From: an uncultured Oscillospiraceae bacterium
GTDB taxonomy: Bacteria > Bacillota > Clostridia > Oscillospirales > Oscillospiraceae
Assembly (NCBI GenBank): GCA_910588635.1
Contig: CAJUPW010000008.1
Span: 11,697-75,696, forward strand
Direction: 5' to 3'
Length of the DNA stretch: 64,000 nucleotides
Below are positions 51,293 through 60,637 of this stretch, piece by piece (position 1 is the first letter of the stretch; each line of letters opens with the position of its first letter). The position numbers and the translations under genes are program-made. The notes under the pieces are model-generated. The model was not told the origin of the DNA. It searched no databases and worked only from the letters and a program-made list of their open reading frames with translations.

Positions 51293-51904
51293 ATGGACCT
51301 TTGGCAGTATGAAAAGGAAGCGGCCGCAGAGGGCTATGCCGCCGTCTGCGGCTGCGACGAGGCGGGGGCGGGGCCGCTGGCCGGCCCGGTATACGCCGCG
51401 GCGGTGATTCTGCCCCTTGGAGAGGATATTCCCGGCCTGGACGACTCAAAGAAGCTGACGGAAAAGCGGCGTGAAGCGCTTTTCCCTGTCATTCAGGAGA
51501 GGGCCCTGGACTGGTCGGCGGCTTTTGTCAGCGCGGAGGAGATTGATAAAACGGATATCCTCAGCGCCCGGATGCGCGCCATGCAGCTGGCCATAGACGG
51601 GCTGAGCCGGAAGCCGGATTTCGCGCTGGTCGACGGCAACCGGGACCACGGCAGGAGCGCGGCCATCACAATATCTCACCGCTGTATTGTAAAAGGAGAC
51701 AGCCTGTCAGCCTCTATCGCGGCGGCCTCCATCCTGGCCAAGGTGAGGCGGGACCATTTTATGGTGGAGATGGCGGCGAAGTATCCGGAGTACCGCTTTG
51801 ACAGACATAAGGGCTACGGCACCAAGCTCCACTATGCGCTGCTGCGGGAATACGGCCCCTGCCCCATCCACCGGAGGACCTTTCTGAAAGGAATGGCGCC
51901 ATGA
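51293..51904 (+). CDS. rnhB: Ribonuclease HII
   Basis: A 203-residue RNase H-fold enzyme that nicks RNA in RNA-DNA hybrids and at single ribonucleotides. 'VCGCDEAGAGPLAGPVYAAA' holds the catalytic Asp-Glu pair, 'FALVDGN' the third acid and 'DSLSASIAAASILAKVRRD' the family signature. ATG 51293 is preferred over GTG 51287, which overlaps the rbgA stop, because of spacing to GGAGGG. The stop overlaps yraN (ATGA). Confidence 0.95.
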   Translation: MDLWQYEKEAAAEGYAAVCGCDEAGAGPLAGPVYAAAVILPLGEDIPGLDDSKKLTEKRREALFPVIQERALDWSAAFVSAEEIDKTDILSARMRAMQLAIDGLSRKPDFALVDGNRDHGRSAAITISHRCIVKGDSLSASIAAASILAKVRRDHFMVEMAAKYPEYRFDRHKGYGTKLHYALLREYGPCPIHRRTFLKGMAP

Positions 51905-52269
51905 GCGGCCAGAACAGCCGGCTGCTGGGCCGGTGGGGGGAGGACTTGACGGCGGAGTATCTGCGGGACAAGGGGTATCGCATCCTCGCCGCCAATTGGA
52001 GATGCCGCTTCGGGGAGCTGGACCTCGTGGCGGAGGACGGGACGTACCTTTGCTTCGTAGAGGTCAAGCTGCGGAAAAACGCCGCCTACGGCCCGGCGGC
52101 CGCCTTTGTGGACCGGCGCAAGCAGGAGAAGCTGCGCGCCGCCGCTATGCTCTACCTGTCCCGGTATCCCACGGACCTCCAGCCCCGGTTCGACGTTGTT
52201 GAGATATACGCTCCCCAGGGAGTGGAGACGGAAAAACCGGAGCTTTTTCACCTGGAAAACGCCTTTTGA
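51901..52269 (+). CDS. YraN/UPF0102 family nuclease-like protein
   Basis: A 122-residue restriction-endonuclease-fold protein. 'GRWGEDLTAEYLRDKGYRILAANW' at the start, 'ELDLVAEDGTYLCFVEVKLR' with the D...ExK nuclease core, and 'RFDVVEIY' at the end are all typical. Cellular role unsettled. Translationally coupled to rnhB; the triad rbgA-rnhB-yraN is conserved in Firmicutes. Confidence 0.92.
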   Translation: MSGQNSRLLGRWGEDLTAEYLRDKGYRILAANWRCRFGELDLVAEDGTYLCFVEVKLRKNAAYGPAAAFVDRRKQEKLRAAAMLYLSRYPTDLQPRFDVVEIYAPQGVETEKPELFHLENAF

Positions 52270-52281
52270 CGCCAAAATCTC

Positions 52282-52310
52282 TTGACCCGGAGGAGAAAAG
52301 CTGGCATAAT
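52282..52310 (+). promoter_or_regulatory. thrC promoter
   Basis: TTGACC, 17-base spacer, CATAAT with extended -10 TGG, 36 bases before thrC. Confidence 0.7.
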
Positions 52311-52346
52311 AGGACCCATCAATGATTGAAGTGAGGAAGGATTACC

Positions 52347-53831
52347 ATGCGGTATATCAGCACACGGGACAATACCATACAGTATTCCGCCGCCCAGGCT
52401 ATTACCCAGGGGCTGGCCAGAGACGGCGGGCTGCTGACCCCCTTCTTCATCCCCAAGCTGCCGGGCAAGGCGCTGGAGGACCTGCGGGATATGGCCTATC
52501 AGCAGCGGGCAGTGTATGTGATGAAGCAGTTTCTGGATGAATTTTCTGTGAAGGAGCTCACCAATTTTGTCAACGCCGCCTACGGCCCGGACAAATTCGA
52601 TACCCCGGCGGTGGCCCCCGTTCATACGGTGGACGGCGACACCCACTGCCTGGAGCTGTGGCACGGCCCCACCTGCGCCTTCAAGGATATGGCCCTGCAG
52701 ATGCTGCCCCACCTGCTCACCGCCTCCCTGATTAAGACAGAGGAGGAAAAGACGGCCTGCATCCTGGTGGCCACCTCGGGCGACACGGGCAAGGGAGCCC
52801 TGGAGGGCTTCAGGGATGTGCCCCGGACCAAAATTCTGGTGTTCTACCCCAAGGACGGGGTGTCTGAGGTCCAGAAGCTGCAGATGGTCACTCAGGAGGG
52901 GGACAACGTGGGCGTGGCCGCCGTGGTGGGCAACTTCGACGACGCCCAGACCGGGGTGAAGGAGCTGTTCTCCGACGAGGATATCCGCCGGGAGCTGGCC
53001 GAGAAGGGCTGTTTCTTCTCCTCCGCCAACTCCATTAACTGGGGCCGGGTGCTGCCCCAGATCGTCTATTACATCTCCGCCTACTGCGACCTGCTCCGGG
53101 ATGAGAAGATCGCCCCCGGACAGGCGGTGAATATCTGTGTCCCCACCGGCAACTTCGGCAACATCCTGGCCGCCTGGTATGCCCGGGAGATGGGCTTGCC
53201 CATCGGCCAGCTCATCTGCGCGTCCAACAGCAACAACGTGCTTACCGACTTCATCCGGGAGGGGGTCTACGACCGCAACCGGACCTTCTACAACACCATC
53301 TCCCCCTCCATGGACATCCTGATTTCCTCCAACCTGGAGCGGCTGCTCTACTCTCTCACCCAGGACACGGCGGAGGTGAGAGGATACATGGCTCAGCTGG
53401 CCGAGACAGGCCGGTATCAGGTGGGCGACAGGGTAAAGACCAAGCTGCAGAAGCGGTTCAAGGGCTATTTCTGCGATGACCGGGAGACCCAGCGGATGAT
53501 CCGCGCCATGTTCGACCGATACGGCTACCTCATCGACACCCACACCGCCGTGGCTTTCTCCGCTCTGGGGCAATACCGGCAGGAGACCGGGGACGACGCC
53601 CCCGCCATCGTGGCCTCCACTGCCAGTCCCTTCAAGTTCTGCGCCAGCGTCTTGGAGGCTCTGGGGGAGCAAGCCCCCGCCTCCGGCCTGGACGCCCTGG
53701 ACCAGCTCTCCGCCCGGACGGGCCAGCCAGCCCCAGCCCCTCTGGCCGGGCTGCGGGATAAGGCGGTCCGGTTCACCCAAGTGGTGGAGAAGGACCACAT
53801 GCTGGACGCGGTGCGGTCCTTGCTGGAGTGA
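52347..53831 (+). CDS. thrC: Threonine synthase
   Basis: A 494-residue PLP enzyme that converts O-phosphohomoserine to threonine. 'STRDNTIQYSAAQAITQGLA' is the typical N-terminus of the long class; the Schiff-base Lys is in 'GPTCAFKDMALQ'; 'VATSGDTGKGALEGF' binds cofactor phosphate and 'CVPTGNFGNILAAWYA' follows. Full length. The next gene starts 4 bases downstream. Confidence 0.95.
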   Translation: MRYISTRDNTIQYSAAQAITQGLARDGGLLTPFFIPKLPGKALEDLRDMAYQQRAVYVMKQFLDEFSVKELTNFVNAAYGPDKFDTPAVAPVHTVDGDTHCLELWHGPTCAFKDMALQMLPHLLTASLIKTEEEKTACILVATSGDTGKGALEGFRDVPRTKILVFYPKDGVSEVQKLQMVTQEGDNVGVAAVVGNFDDAQTGVKELFSDEDIRRELAEKGCFFSSANSINWGRVLPQIVYYISAYCDLLRDEKIAPGQAVNICVPTGNFGNILAAWYAREMGLPIGQLICASNSNNVLTDFIREGVYDRNRTFYNTISPSMDILISSNLERLLYSLTQDTAEVRGYMAQLAETGRYQVGDRVKTKLQKRFKGYFCDDRETQRMIRAMFDRYGYLIDTHTAVAFSALGQYRQETGDDAPAIVASTASPFKFCASVLEALGEQAPASGLDALDQLSARTGQPAPAPLAGLRDKAVRFTQVVEKDHMLDAVRSLLE

Positions 53832-53835
53832 GCCC

Positions 53836-54528
53836 ATGGCCCTGTACGCCATAGGAGACACCCACCTGTCCCTGGCCTGCGACAAGCCCATGGACGTGTT
53901 CGGCGGCAGGTGGGACGGATATGTGGACAAGCTGCGGGAGGGCTTTCAGACCACGGTGTCCCCTGAGGACACCGTGGTGGTCTGCGGGGACGTGTCCTGG
54001 GGCATGAGCCTGGAGGAGGCGAAAGCGGATTTTGCCTTTCTGGACGCTCTGCCCGGGGGACGGAAGCTGCTGCTCAAGGGCAACCACGACTACTGGTGGA
54101 CTACCGCGTCCAAGATGAAAGCGTTTTTTAAGGAGAACGGCTTTGCCACCCTGGACATCCTCCACAACAACTGCCATTTCTACGGGGAGGCCGCCCTGTG
54201 CGGCACCCGGGGCTGGTTTTACGAGGAGGATCGGGGGGAACACTCCGCCAAAATCTTTAACCGGGAGCTGATCCGGCTGGAGGCGTCGCTGAAGGCGGCG
54301 GGGGAGCGGGAGAAGCTGTGCTTTCTCCACTACCCGCCCCTGTATCAGGGCTACCGATGCGGGGAGATCATCGGCCTGCTGGAGCGGTACGGGGTAAAGC
54401 TGTGCTGCTACGGCCATCTCCACGGGGGGAGCCACCGGCTGGCCGTCACCGGACAGCGGGGAGATGTGGAATACCGCCTTGTCGCCGCCGACTATGTGGG
54501 CTTTACGCCCGTCAAATTGCTGTCCTAG
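53836..54528 (+). CDS. Metallophosphoesterase
   Basis: A 230-residue calcineurin-like phosphoesterase. Metal motifs in order: 'AIGDTHLS' (D-x-H), 'VCGDVSWG', 'LKGNHDYWW', 'FLHYPP' and 'CYGHLHGG'. It belongs to the YkuE/YmdB-unrelated clostridial 'GDVSWGM' group found next to various housekeeping genes. Substrate unknown. It starts 4 bases after thrC, so is co-transcribed. Confidence 0.9.
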   Translation: MALYAIGDTHLSLACDKPMDVFGGRWDGYVDKLREGFQTTVSPEDTVVVCGDVSWGMSLEEAKADFAFLDALPGGRKLLLKGNHDYWWTTASKMKAFFKENGFATLDILHNNCHFYGEAALCGTRGWFYEEDRGEHSAKIFNRELIRLEASLKAAGEREKLCFLHYPPLYQGYRCGEIIGLLERYGVKLCCYGHLHGGSHRLAVTGQRGDVEYRLVAADYVGFTPVKLLS

Positions 54529-54682
54529 AGCCTTGCTTCCCATGCAAAAGGAAATAATCTGGAAAATTTTCAAAAAAAGACTGTTCAAACCGCTGCGTAT
54601 CTGATAGAATATCGTGGCGAAAGTAAAAGGGCCCCTCCGCCGGCCGTTCCGGAGGCGGGACCGACAGGAGGAAATTGTACAA

Positions 54683-56062
54683 ATGAAGGTCACCAGTGTT
54701 GAGAAGAAAGAGAAGAGCACCGTAGAGCTCACCATCCAGGTGGAGGCCGATGTCTTTGAGGCGGCCATCCAGAAGGTCTATCTGAAAAACCGCGGCCGCA
54801 TCAACGTTCCCGGCTTCCGCAAGGGCAAGGCCCCCCGGAAGATTATCGAGGGTATGTACGGCACCGGCGTGTTCTACGAGGACGCCATTAACGAGTGCTA
54901 TCCGGCCGCCTATGAGCAGGCCGTGAAGGAACAGGGCCTGGACGATGTGGGCTACCCCAAAATGGAGATCGTGGAGGCGGGTAAGGAGGGCTTTACCTTC
55001 AAGGCGCTGGTTTCCGTCCGTCCTGAGGTCAAGCTGGGCGAGTACAAGGGCCTGACTGCCCCCAAGGAGAAGGTTGAGGTCACCGAGGAGGATATCGACG
55101 GGGAGCTCAAGCCCTATATCGACCGGGCCACCCGTCTGGTCAGCGTGAAGCGCAAGGCCAAGAAGGGCGACACCGCCGTCATCGACTTTGAGGGCTTCGA
55201 CAACGGCACCCCCTTCGAGGGCGGCAAGGGCGAGAACTACGATCTGAAGCTGGGCGCAGGTATGTTTGTCCCCGGCTTTGAGGAGCAGGTCGTGGGCATG
55301 AAGGCCGGCGAGGAGAAGGATATCGACATCACCTTCCCCGAGGACTACCATGCCGACCTGGCCGGCAAGGCTGTTGTATTTCATGTGAAGGTCAACGAGG
55401 TGAAGGAGTCCCAGGCCCCCGAGGTGGACGACGAGTTTGCCAAGGACGTGTCCGAGTTCGATACCCTGGCCGATTTCCGCAAGGACCTGGGGGAGAAGCT
55501 GCAGCAGCGTAAGGAGGCCCAGGCCAAGAGCGACTTTGAGAACGCTGTTCTGGAGCAGCTGGTGGAGAACATGGAGTGCGAGATTCCCGACGGAATGGTG
55601 GAAGCCCAGACCGACCGGCTGATGGACGACTACGCCATGCGCCTGCAGAGTCAGGGCATCCCTATGGACCAGTATATGTCCATGATGGGTATGACCCCCG
55701 AGGTGATGCGCGCCTCCGCCAAGCCCGCCGCCCTGAAGCAGGTGCAGGTGGAGCTGGCCCTTACCGCCGTGGCCAAGGCGGAGGGGATCGAGGTGTCCGA
55801 CGAGGAGTGCGAGGCCGAGGTGGCCAAGCTGGCCGAGCAGTATAAGATGGAGGCCGACCAGGTGAAAGCCATTGTCACCATGGATAGCCTGAGAAAGGAC
55901 CTGTCCTTGCGCAAGGCGAACGATGTGGTCCTCTCCAGCGCCAAGGAGGGCAAGGCAAAGAAGAAAGCCGCCTCTGGCAAGAAAGAAGACGCGGGTGAGG
56001 AGAAGCCCAAGCGCAGCCGTGCCAAGAAGGCCGAGGAGTCCAAAGAGGAAGCGGCCGAGTAA
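54683..56062 (+). CDS. tig: Trigger factor
   Basis: A 459-residue ribosome-bound chaperone and peptidyl-prolyl isomerase. The ribosome-docking loop is 'PGFRKGKAPRKIIEGMYG' (about 43-60), the FKBP domain runs about 150-245 ('GDTAVIDFEGF', 'FEEQVVGMKAGEEKDI'), and the C-terminal helical cradle follows. The last ~45 residues form a Lys/Glu/Ala-rich tail longer than in E. coli. ATG 54683 has AGGAGG 9 bases upstream. First of the tig-clpP-clpX-lon-engB run. The 154 bases before it contain a weak promoter-like pair (TGTTCA/TAGAAT). Confidence 0.95.
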   Translation: MKVTSVEKKEKSTVELTIQVEADVFEAAIQKVYLKNRGRINVPGFRKGKAPRKIIEGMYGTGVFYEDAINECYPAAYEQAVKEQGLDDVGYPKMEIVEAGKEGFTFKALVSVRPEVKLGEYKGLTAPKEKVEVTEEDIDGELKPYIDRATRLVSVKRKAKKGDTAVIDFEGFDNGTPFEGGKGENYDLKLGAGMFVPGFEEQVVGMKAGEEKDIDITFPEDYHADLAGKAVVFHVKVNEVKESQAPEVDDEFAKDVSEFDTLADFRKDLGEKLQQRKEAQAKSDFENAVLEQLVENMECEIPDGMVEAQTDRLMDDYAMRLQSQGIPMDQYMSMMGMTPEVMRASAKPAALKQVQVELALTAVAKAEGIEVSDEECEAEVAKLAEQYKMEADQVKAIVTMDSLRKDLSLRKANDVVLSSAKEGKAKKKAASGKKEDAGEEKPKRSRAKKAEESKEEAAE

Positions 56063-56178
56063 TGAAAGCACACGTCCCGGGGCGGCACGTTCCGCCCCGG
56101 GCGTAAGAATATCACAAGGAATGAATTTCCAGCGGTGTGGGTATACTCTGGTATCCCACTGAAAAAAGGAGTATTTTT

Positions 56179-56760
56179 ATGAGCTTAGTTCCCTATGTAG
56201 TAGAGCAGACCAACCGGGGCGAGCGTTCCTACGACATTTTCTCCCGCCTGCTTAACGACCGGATTGTCATGCTGTCCGAGGAGGTCAACGACACCACCGC
56301 CTCTCTGGTGGTTGCCCAGCTGCTGTACCTGGAGGCCCAGGACCCGGATAAGGATGTCCAGTTCTATATCAACAGCCCCGGCGGCTCCGTCACGGCGGGC
56401 ATGGCCATCTACGATACCATGCAGTATATCAAGTGCGACGTGTCCACTATCTGCATCGGCATGGCGGCCTCCATGGGGGCCTTCCTGCTGTCCTCCGGGG
56501 CCAAGGGCAAGCGTCTGGCTCTGCCCAACGCCGAAATTATGATCCATCAGCCCTCCGCCGGCACACAGGGCCAGATCACCGATATGGCCATCCATCTGCG
56601 CCGGCTGGAGATCATTAAGACCCGGATGAACCGCATCCTGTCCGAAAACACCGGCAAACCCATCGAGGTAGTCACCGCCGACTGCGAGCGGGACAACTTC
56701 ATGACCGCTCAGGAGGCCATGGAGTACGGCCTGGTGGATAAGGTGCTGGACAGACGGTAA
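56179..56760 (+). CDS. clpP: ATP-dependent Clp protease proteolytic subunit
   Basis: A 193-residue serine protease forming the ClpP tetradecamer. Catalytic Ser in 'GMAASMGAFLLS', His in 'EIMIHQPSAG', Asp near 'CERDNFMTA'. The N-terminal 'SLVPYVVEQTNRGERSYDI' is typical, starting at ATG 56179 after AAAGGAG. Separated from clpX by 23 bases, so the two are co-expressed. Confidence 0.97.
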   Translation: MSLVPYVVEQTNRGERSYDIFSRLLNDRIVMLSEEVNDTTASLVVAQLLYLEAQDPDKDVQFYINSPGGSVTAGMAIYDTMQYIKCDVSTICIGMAASMGAFLLSSGAKGKRLALPNAEIMIHQPSAGTQGQITDMAIHLRRLEIIKTRMNRILSENTGKPIEVVTADCERDNFMTAQEAMEYGLVDKVLDRR

Positions 56761-56783
56761 GAGATTGAAATTGAGGTACTGCC

Positions 56784-58112
56784 ATGGCAAGAAATGAGGA
56801 AAAAAGAATACGGTGTTCCTTCTGCGGCAAGCATCAGGATCAGGTAAAGCGGATCATCGCCGGTCCGGGTGTGTATATCTGCGATGAGTGCGTGGGCCTG
56901 TGCATGGCGGCCATGGGGGAGGACGCCCTTTTCCTGGAGGGAGACGGTGCCCAGTTCACCGGGGAAATCCCCGACGTCATCCCCACACCCAAGGAGATAC
57001 ACGCCGTTCTGGACCAGTATATCATCGGCCAGAAGAAGGCCAAGGTGGCCCTGTCGGTGGCGGTATACAACCACTACAAGCGCATCTACTTCGGCGGAGC
57101 GGAGGATGTGGAGCTGCAGAAGAGCAACATCCTGCTCATGGGCCCCACCGGCTGCGGTAAGACCCTCTTCGCCCAGACCCTGGCGCGGGTGCTGAAGGTG
57201 CCCTTCGCCATTGCCGACGCCACCACTCTCACAGAGGCCGGCTATGTGGGTGACGACGTGGAGAATATCCTGCTGCGTCTGGTTCAGGCCGCCGACTACG
57301 ATGTGGAGTTGGCCGAGCGGGGCATCATCTATATTGACGAGATGGATAAGATTGCCAGGAAGAGCGAGAACACTTCCATCACCCGTGACGTGTCCGGCGA
57401 GGGCGTGCAGCAGGCGCTTTTGAAAATTCTGGAGGGCACCGTGGCCAACGTCCCCCCCCAGGGCGGACGGAAGCACCCCCACCAGGAGTTCATCCAGATC
57501 GATACCCGCAACATCCTGTTTATCTGCGGCGGGGCCTTCGACGGCATCGACAAGATCATCGAGCACCGGCTGGATAAGCGCTCCCTGGGCTTCGGCGCGG
57601 AGATTCAGAGCCGCAAGGAGCGCAACATGGGCGAGCTGATGAAGGAAATCCAGCCCCAGGACCTGCTTAAGTACGGCATCATCCCCGAGCTGGTGGGCCG
57701 TATGCCGGTGCTGACGACGCTGGAGTCACTGGACCGCGGTCAGATGGTCCGCATCCTCACCGAACCCAAGAACGCCCTGGTCAAGCAGTACAAGGTGCTG
57801 CTGGGCTACGATCAGGTGGAGCTGGAGTTCGCTCCAGAGGCGTTGGAGGCAGTGGCCGAGCGGGCGGTGGAGCGGGAGATCGGCGCCCGCGGCCTGCGGG
57901 CCATTCTGGAGGAGGTCATGAATCAGATCATGTATGACATCCCCTCCGACCCCACCATCGTCAAGGTGATTATCACCGAGAGCTGCGTCAGGGACGGGGC
58001 GGGGCCGGAGCTGGTCCGGGACCCGGAGCGTACCCAGCGGCCCAAGCTGGGCAAAGCCGCCGTCCAGGTAGAGAAATCCGGTCCAAACGGCCGCTATGGC
58101 CACGCAGGTTGA
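56784..58112 (+). CDS. clpX: ATP-dependent Clp protease ATP-binding subunit ClpX
   Basis: A 442-residue AAA+ unfoldase. N-terminal zinc domain with cysteines in 'CSFCGKHQ' and 'CDECVGLC'; Walker A 'MGPTGCGKTLFAQ'; Walker B 'IIYIDEMDKI'; sensor 2 Arg in 'IGARGLRAILEEVM'. The ClpP-docking IGF-type loop reads 'LGFGAEI', as in all ClpX. The C-terminus is extended by about 20 residues beyond the usual end. Confidence 0.97.
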   Translation: MARNEEKRIRCSFCGKHQDQVKRIIAGPGVYICDECVGLCMAAMGEDALFLEGDGAQFTGEIPDVIPTPKEIHAVLDQYIIGQKKAKVALSVAVYNHYKRIYFGGAEDVELQKSNILLMGPTGCGKTLFAQTLARVLKVPFAIADATTLTEAGYVGDDVENILLRLVQAADYDVELAERGIIYIDEMDKIARKSENTSITRDVSGEGVQQALLKILEGTVANVPPQGGRKHPHQEFIQIDTRNILFICGGAFDGIDKIIEHRLDKRSLGFGAEIQSRKERNMGELMKEIQPQDLLKYGIIPELVGRMPVLTTLESLDRGQMVRILTEPKNALVKQYKVLLGYDQVELEFAPEALEAVAERAVEREIGARGLRAILEEVMNQIMYDIPSDPTIVKVIITESCVRDGAGPELVRDPERTQRPKLGKAAVQVEKSGPNGRYGHAG

Positions 58113-58126
58113 GATAAAATATATCC

Positions 58127-58167
58127 AGACGTCCCGCGGCACCCCCACAGCGGGGCGCGGGGCGTCT
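58127..58167 (+). terminator. GC-rich hairpin between clpX and lon
   Basis: AGACGTCCCGCG pairs with CGCGGGGCGTCT (one T-G wobble) around a loop; no clean T-run follows. It may attenuate lon or protect the transcript end. Confidence 0.4.
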
Positions 58168-58197
58168 GTGCTATTCCTCGAAAGGAAGTGAACGACT

Positions 58198-60627
58198 ATG
58201 TCCAAAGAGTGGGACATTCTCCACACCAGTACCATGCCCGTTATCGCCTTGCGGGGGCTGACGGTCTTTCCCAACGTGCTGATCCACTTTGAGGTGGCCC
58301 GGGAGGCCTCCGTACGGGCGCTGGAGGCGGCCATGACCGCCGGCAGCCCGGTATTTCTGGTAGGCCAGAAGGACATCGGAGTGGAAAAGCCCGGGGCGGA
58401 CGACCTGTATCAGGTGGGCACCATCTCCAACATCCGGCAGATTCTCCGTATGCCCGGAGACAATGTGCGGGTAATGGTGGAGGGGGCTGCCCGGGGCAGT
58501 CTGCTCCAGCTGCTGGGCACCGAACCCCATCTGGAGGCGGAGATACGGGAAATTCAGGAGGCCTCCGTCCGGGAGAGCGCCCGGACAGAGGCCCTGATGC
58601 GCTCCGCCTATGAGCTGTTTCAGGACTACGCCGAGCTGTCTCCCAAGCTGTCCCCCGATCTGATCGTCCATGTGCTGGCCAGCCAGGACCTGGGCCATAT
58701 CGCCGACTATATCGCCCAGAACATCCCCATGCGCAACAGCGACAAGCAGTCCATCCTGGAGGAGCTGCGCCCCGTCAGACGGCTGGAGAAGCTCTACCGC
58801 CTGCTGGAGCGGGAGGTGGAGATTCTCACCCTGGATCAGGAAATCCAGGAGCGGGCCAAGGAGCAGGTGAACGAGAACCAGCGGGACTACTACCTTCGGG
58901 AGCAGCTGAAGGCCATCCAGGCCGAGCTGGGGGAGGAGGCCGACGAGATTGAGGAGTACCGGGAGAAGATTGCCAAGGCCAAGCTCCCCGACCAGGTACG
59001 GGAGAAGCTGAACCGCGAGCTGGGCCGTCTGACCAAGCAGTCCTACAGCTCCTCGGAGAGCACCGTACTGCGCAACTATCTGGACATCTGCCTGGAGCTG
59101 CCCTGGGGCAGGACCACCAGGGAGAAGGTCAACGTCGCCGCCGTGAAAAAAGCGCTGGATCAGGACCACTTCGGTCTGGACAAGGTGAAAAAGCGGGTGC
59201 TGGAGTTCGTGGCCGTCCGCCAGCTTGCCCCAGAGCTGAAGGGGCAGGTCATCTGTCTGGTGGGCCCGCCGGGAGTGGGCAAGACCTCCATCGCCATGTC
59301 CATGGCGCGGGCCATGAACCGGAAGCTGGCCCGCATCTCTCTGGGCGGCGTCAGCGACGAGGCGGAAATCCGCGGTCACCGCAAGACCTATGTGGGAGCC
59401 ATGCCCGGCCGGATTATCACCGCCATCAATCAGGCCCAGAGCTGCAACCCCCTCATCCTTCTGGATGAGATTGACAAGCTGGGCTACGACCACCGGGGGG
59501 ACCCCTCCTCGGCGCTGCTGGAGGTGTTGGACGGGGAGCAGAACTCCACCTTCCGGGACAACTTTTTGGAAATTCCCTTTGACCTGTCTCAGGTCATGTT
59601 CATTACAACCGCCAACACCACCGACACCATCCCCCGGCCCCTGCTGGACCGGATGGAGGTCATTGAGCTGTCCAGCTACACCGACGAGGAGAAGGTGCAG
59701 ATCGCCAAAAAGCACCTGCTGCCCAAGGAGCTGAAGCGCCACGGGCTGACCAAGGCGCAGCTCAAGCTGACCGACGGCGCCTTGCGGGAGATGATCGCCG
59801 CCTACACAAGGGAGTCGGGGGTCCGTATTCTGGAGCGCCGGCTGGCCGCCATCTGCCGAAAGGCCGCCATGAAGGTGGTGGCAGAGGATATAAAGTCTAT
59901 CCGCATGACAGAAAAAGACCTGGAGGAGTATCTGGGCGTGCCGCGCTACCACCCTGAGCGGCAGGCTCTGGAGGAGCGCGTGGGCGTGGTCAACGGCCTG
60001 GCCTGGACCAGCGTGGGGGGTGAACTGCTGGAGGTGGAGGTCAACGTGGTCCCCGGCTCCGGCAAGGTGGAGCTCACCGGCAACCTGGGCGATGTGATGA
60101 AGGAGTCGGCCCACACCGCTTTGAGCTTTATCCGCAGCCGGGCCGACCAGCTGAATGTCCCCGCCGACTTCTACAAGGAGAAGGATATCCACGTCCACTT
60201 CCCCGAGGGGGCGGTCCCCAAGGACGGCCCCTCCGCCGGCATCGCCATTACAACAGCGATGGTGTCCGCCCTCACCGGGGCGTCCGTGCGCCGGGGAATC
60301 GCCATGACTGGCGAGGTCACCCTCCGGGGGCGGGTCCTGCCCATCGGCGGCTTGAAGGAAAAGACCATGGCCGCCTTCCGCAGCGGCGTCAAGACGGTGA
60401 TTATCCCCGCCGACAACGGCAAGGACCTGGAGGAGATCGACCAGACGGTGCGCAAGGCCCTCCAGTTTATTCTGGTGGAGCGGGCGGACCAGGTGCTCTC
60501 CCACGCCCTGAACCGCCCGGTGGAGGCCGCCGCGCCCCGCCGCAGGGGCCGTCCCAGAAAGAGCGAGGCTCTGCCCGATCTGCCCCCCGCGGCCAAGGGG
60601 AAAGGCGGCTCCCGTCTGAGCCAATAA
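58198..60627 (+). CDS. lon: ATP-dependent protease Lon (LonA)
   Basis: An 809-residue AAA+ serine protease. N-terminal substrate domain about 1-205, coiled-coil helical region to ~305, AAA+ with Walker A 'GPPGVGKTSIAM' and Walker B 'PLILLDEIDKLG', and the C-terminal protease domain with the Ser in 'PKDGPSAGIAIT' and the Lys in 'LPIGGLKEKTMAA'. The final ~35 residues are basic, Pro/Ala-rich ('RRRGRPRKSEALPD') with an AT-hook-like RGRPRK motif, an addition that could bind DNA. Followed 10 bases later by engB, the Bacillus order. Confidence 0.96.
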   Translation: MSKEWDILHTSTMPVIALRGLTVFPNVLIHFEVAREASVRALEAAMTAGSPVFLVGQKDIGVEKPGADDLYQVGTISNIRQILRMPGDNVRVMVEGAARGSLLQLLGTEPHLEAEIREIQEASVRESARTEALMRSAYELFQDYAELSPKLSPDLIVHVLASQDLGHIADYIAQNIPMRNSDKQSILEELRPVRRLEKLYRLLEREVEILTLDQEIQERAKEQVNENQRDYYLREQLKAIQAELGEEADEIEEYREKIAKAKLPDQVREKLNRELGRLTKQSYSSSESTVLRNYLDICLELPWGRTTREKVNVAAVKKALDQDHFGLDKVKKRVLEFVAVRQLAPELKGQVICLVGPPGVGKTSIAMSMARAMNRKLARISLGGVSDEAEIRGHRKTYVGAMPGRIITAINQAQSCNPLILLDEIDKLGYDHRGDPSSALLEVLDGEQNSTFRDNFLEIPFDLSQVMFITTANTTDTIPRPLLDRMEVIELSSYTDEEKVQIAKKHLLPKELKRHGLTKAQLKLTDGALREMIAAYTRESGVRILERRLAAICRKAAMKVVAEDIKSIRMTEKDLEEYLGVPRYHPERQALEERVGVVNGLAWTSVGGELLEVEVNVVPGSGKVELTGNLGDVMKESAHTALSFIRSRADQLNVPADFYKEKDIHVHFPEGAVPKDGPSAGIAITTAMVSALTGASVRRGIAMTGEVTLRGRVLPIGGLKEKTMAAFRSGVKTVIIPADNGKDLEEIDQTVRKALQFILVERADQVLSHALNRPVEAAAPRRRGRPRKSEALPDLPPAAKGKGGSRLSQ

Positions 60628-60637
60628 GGAGGCCCAT

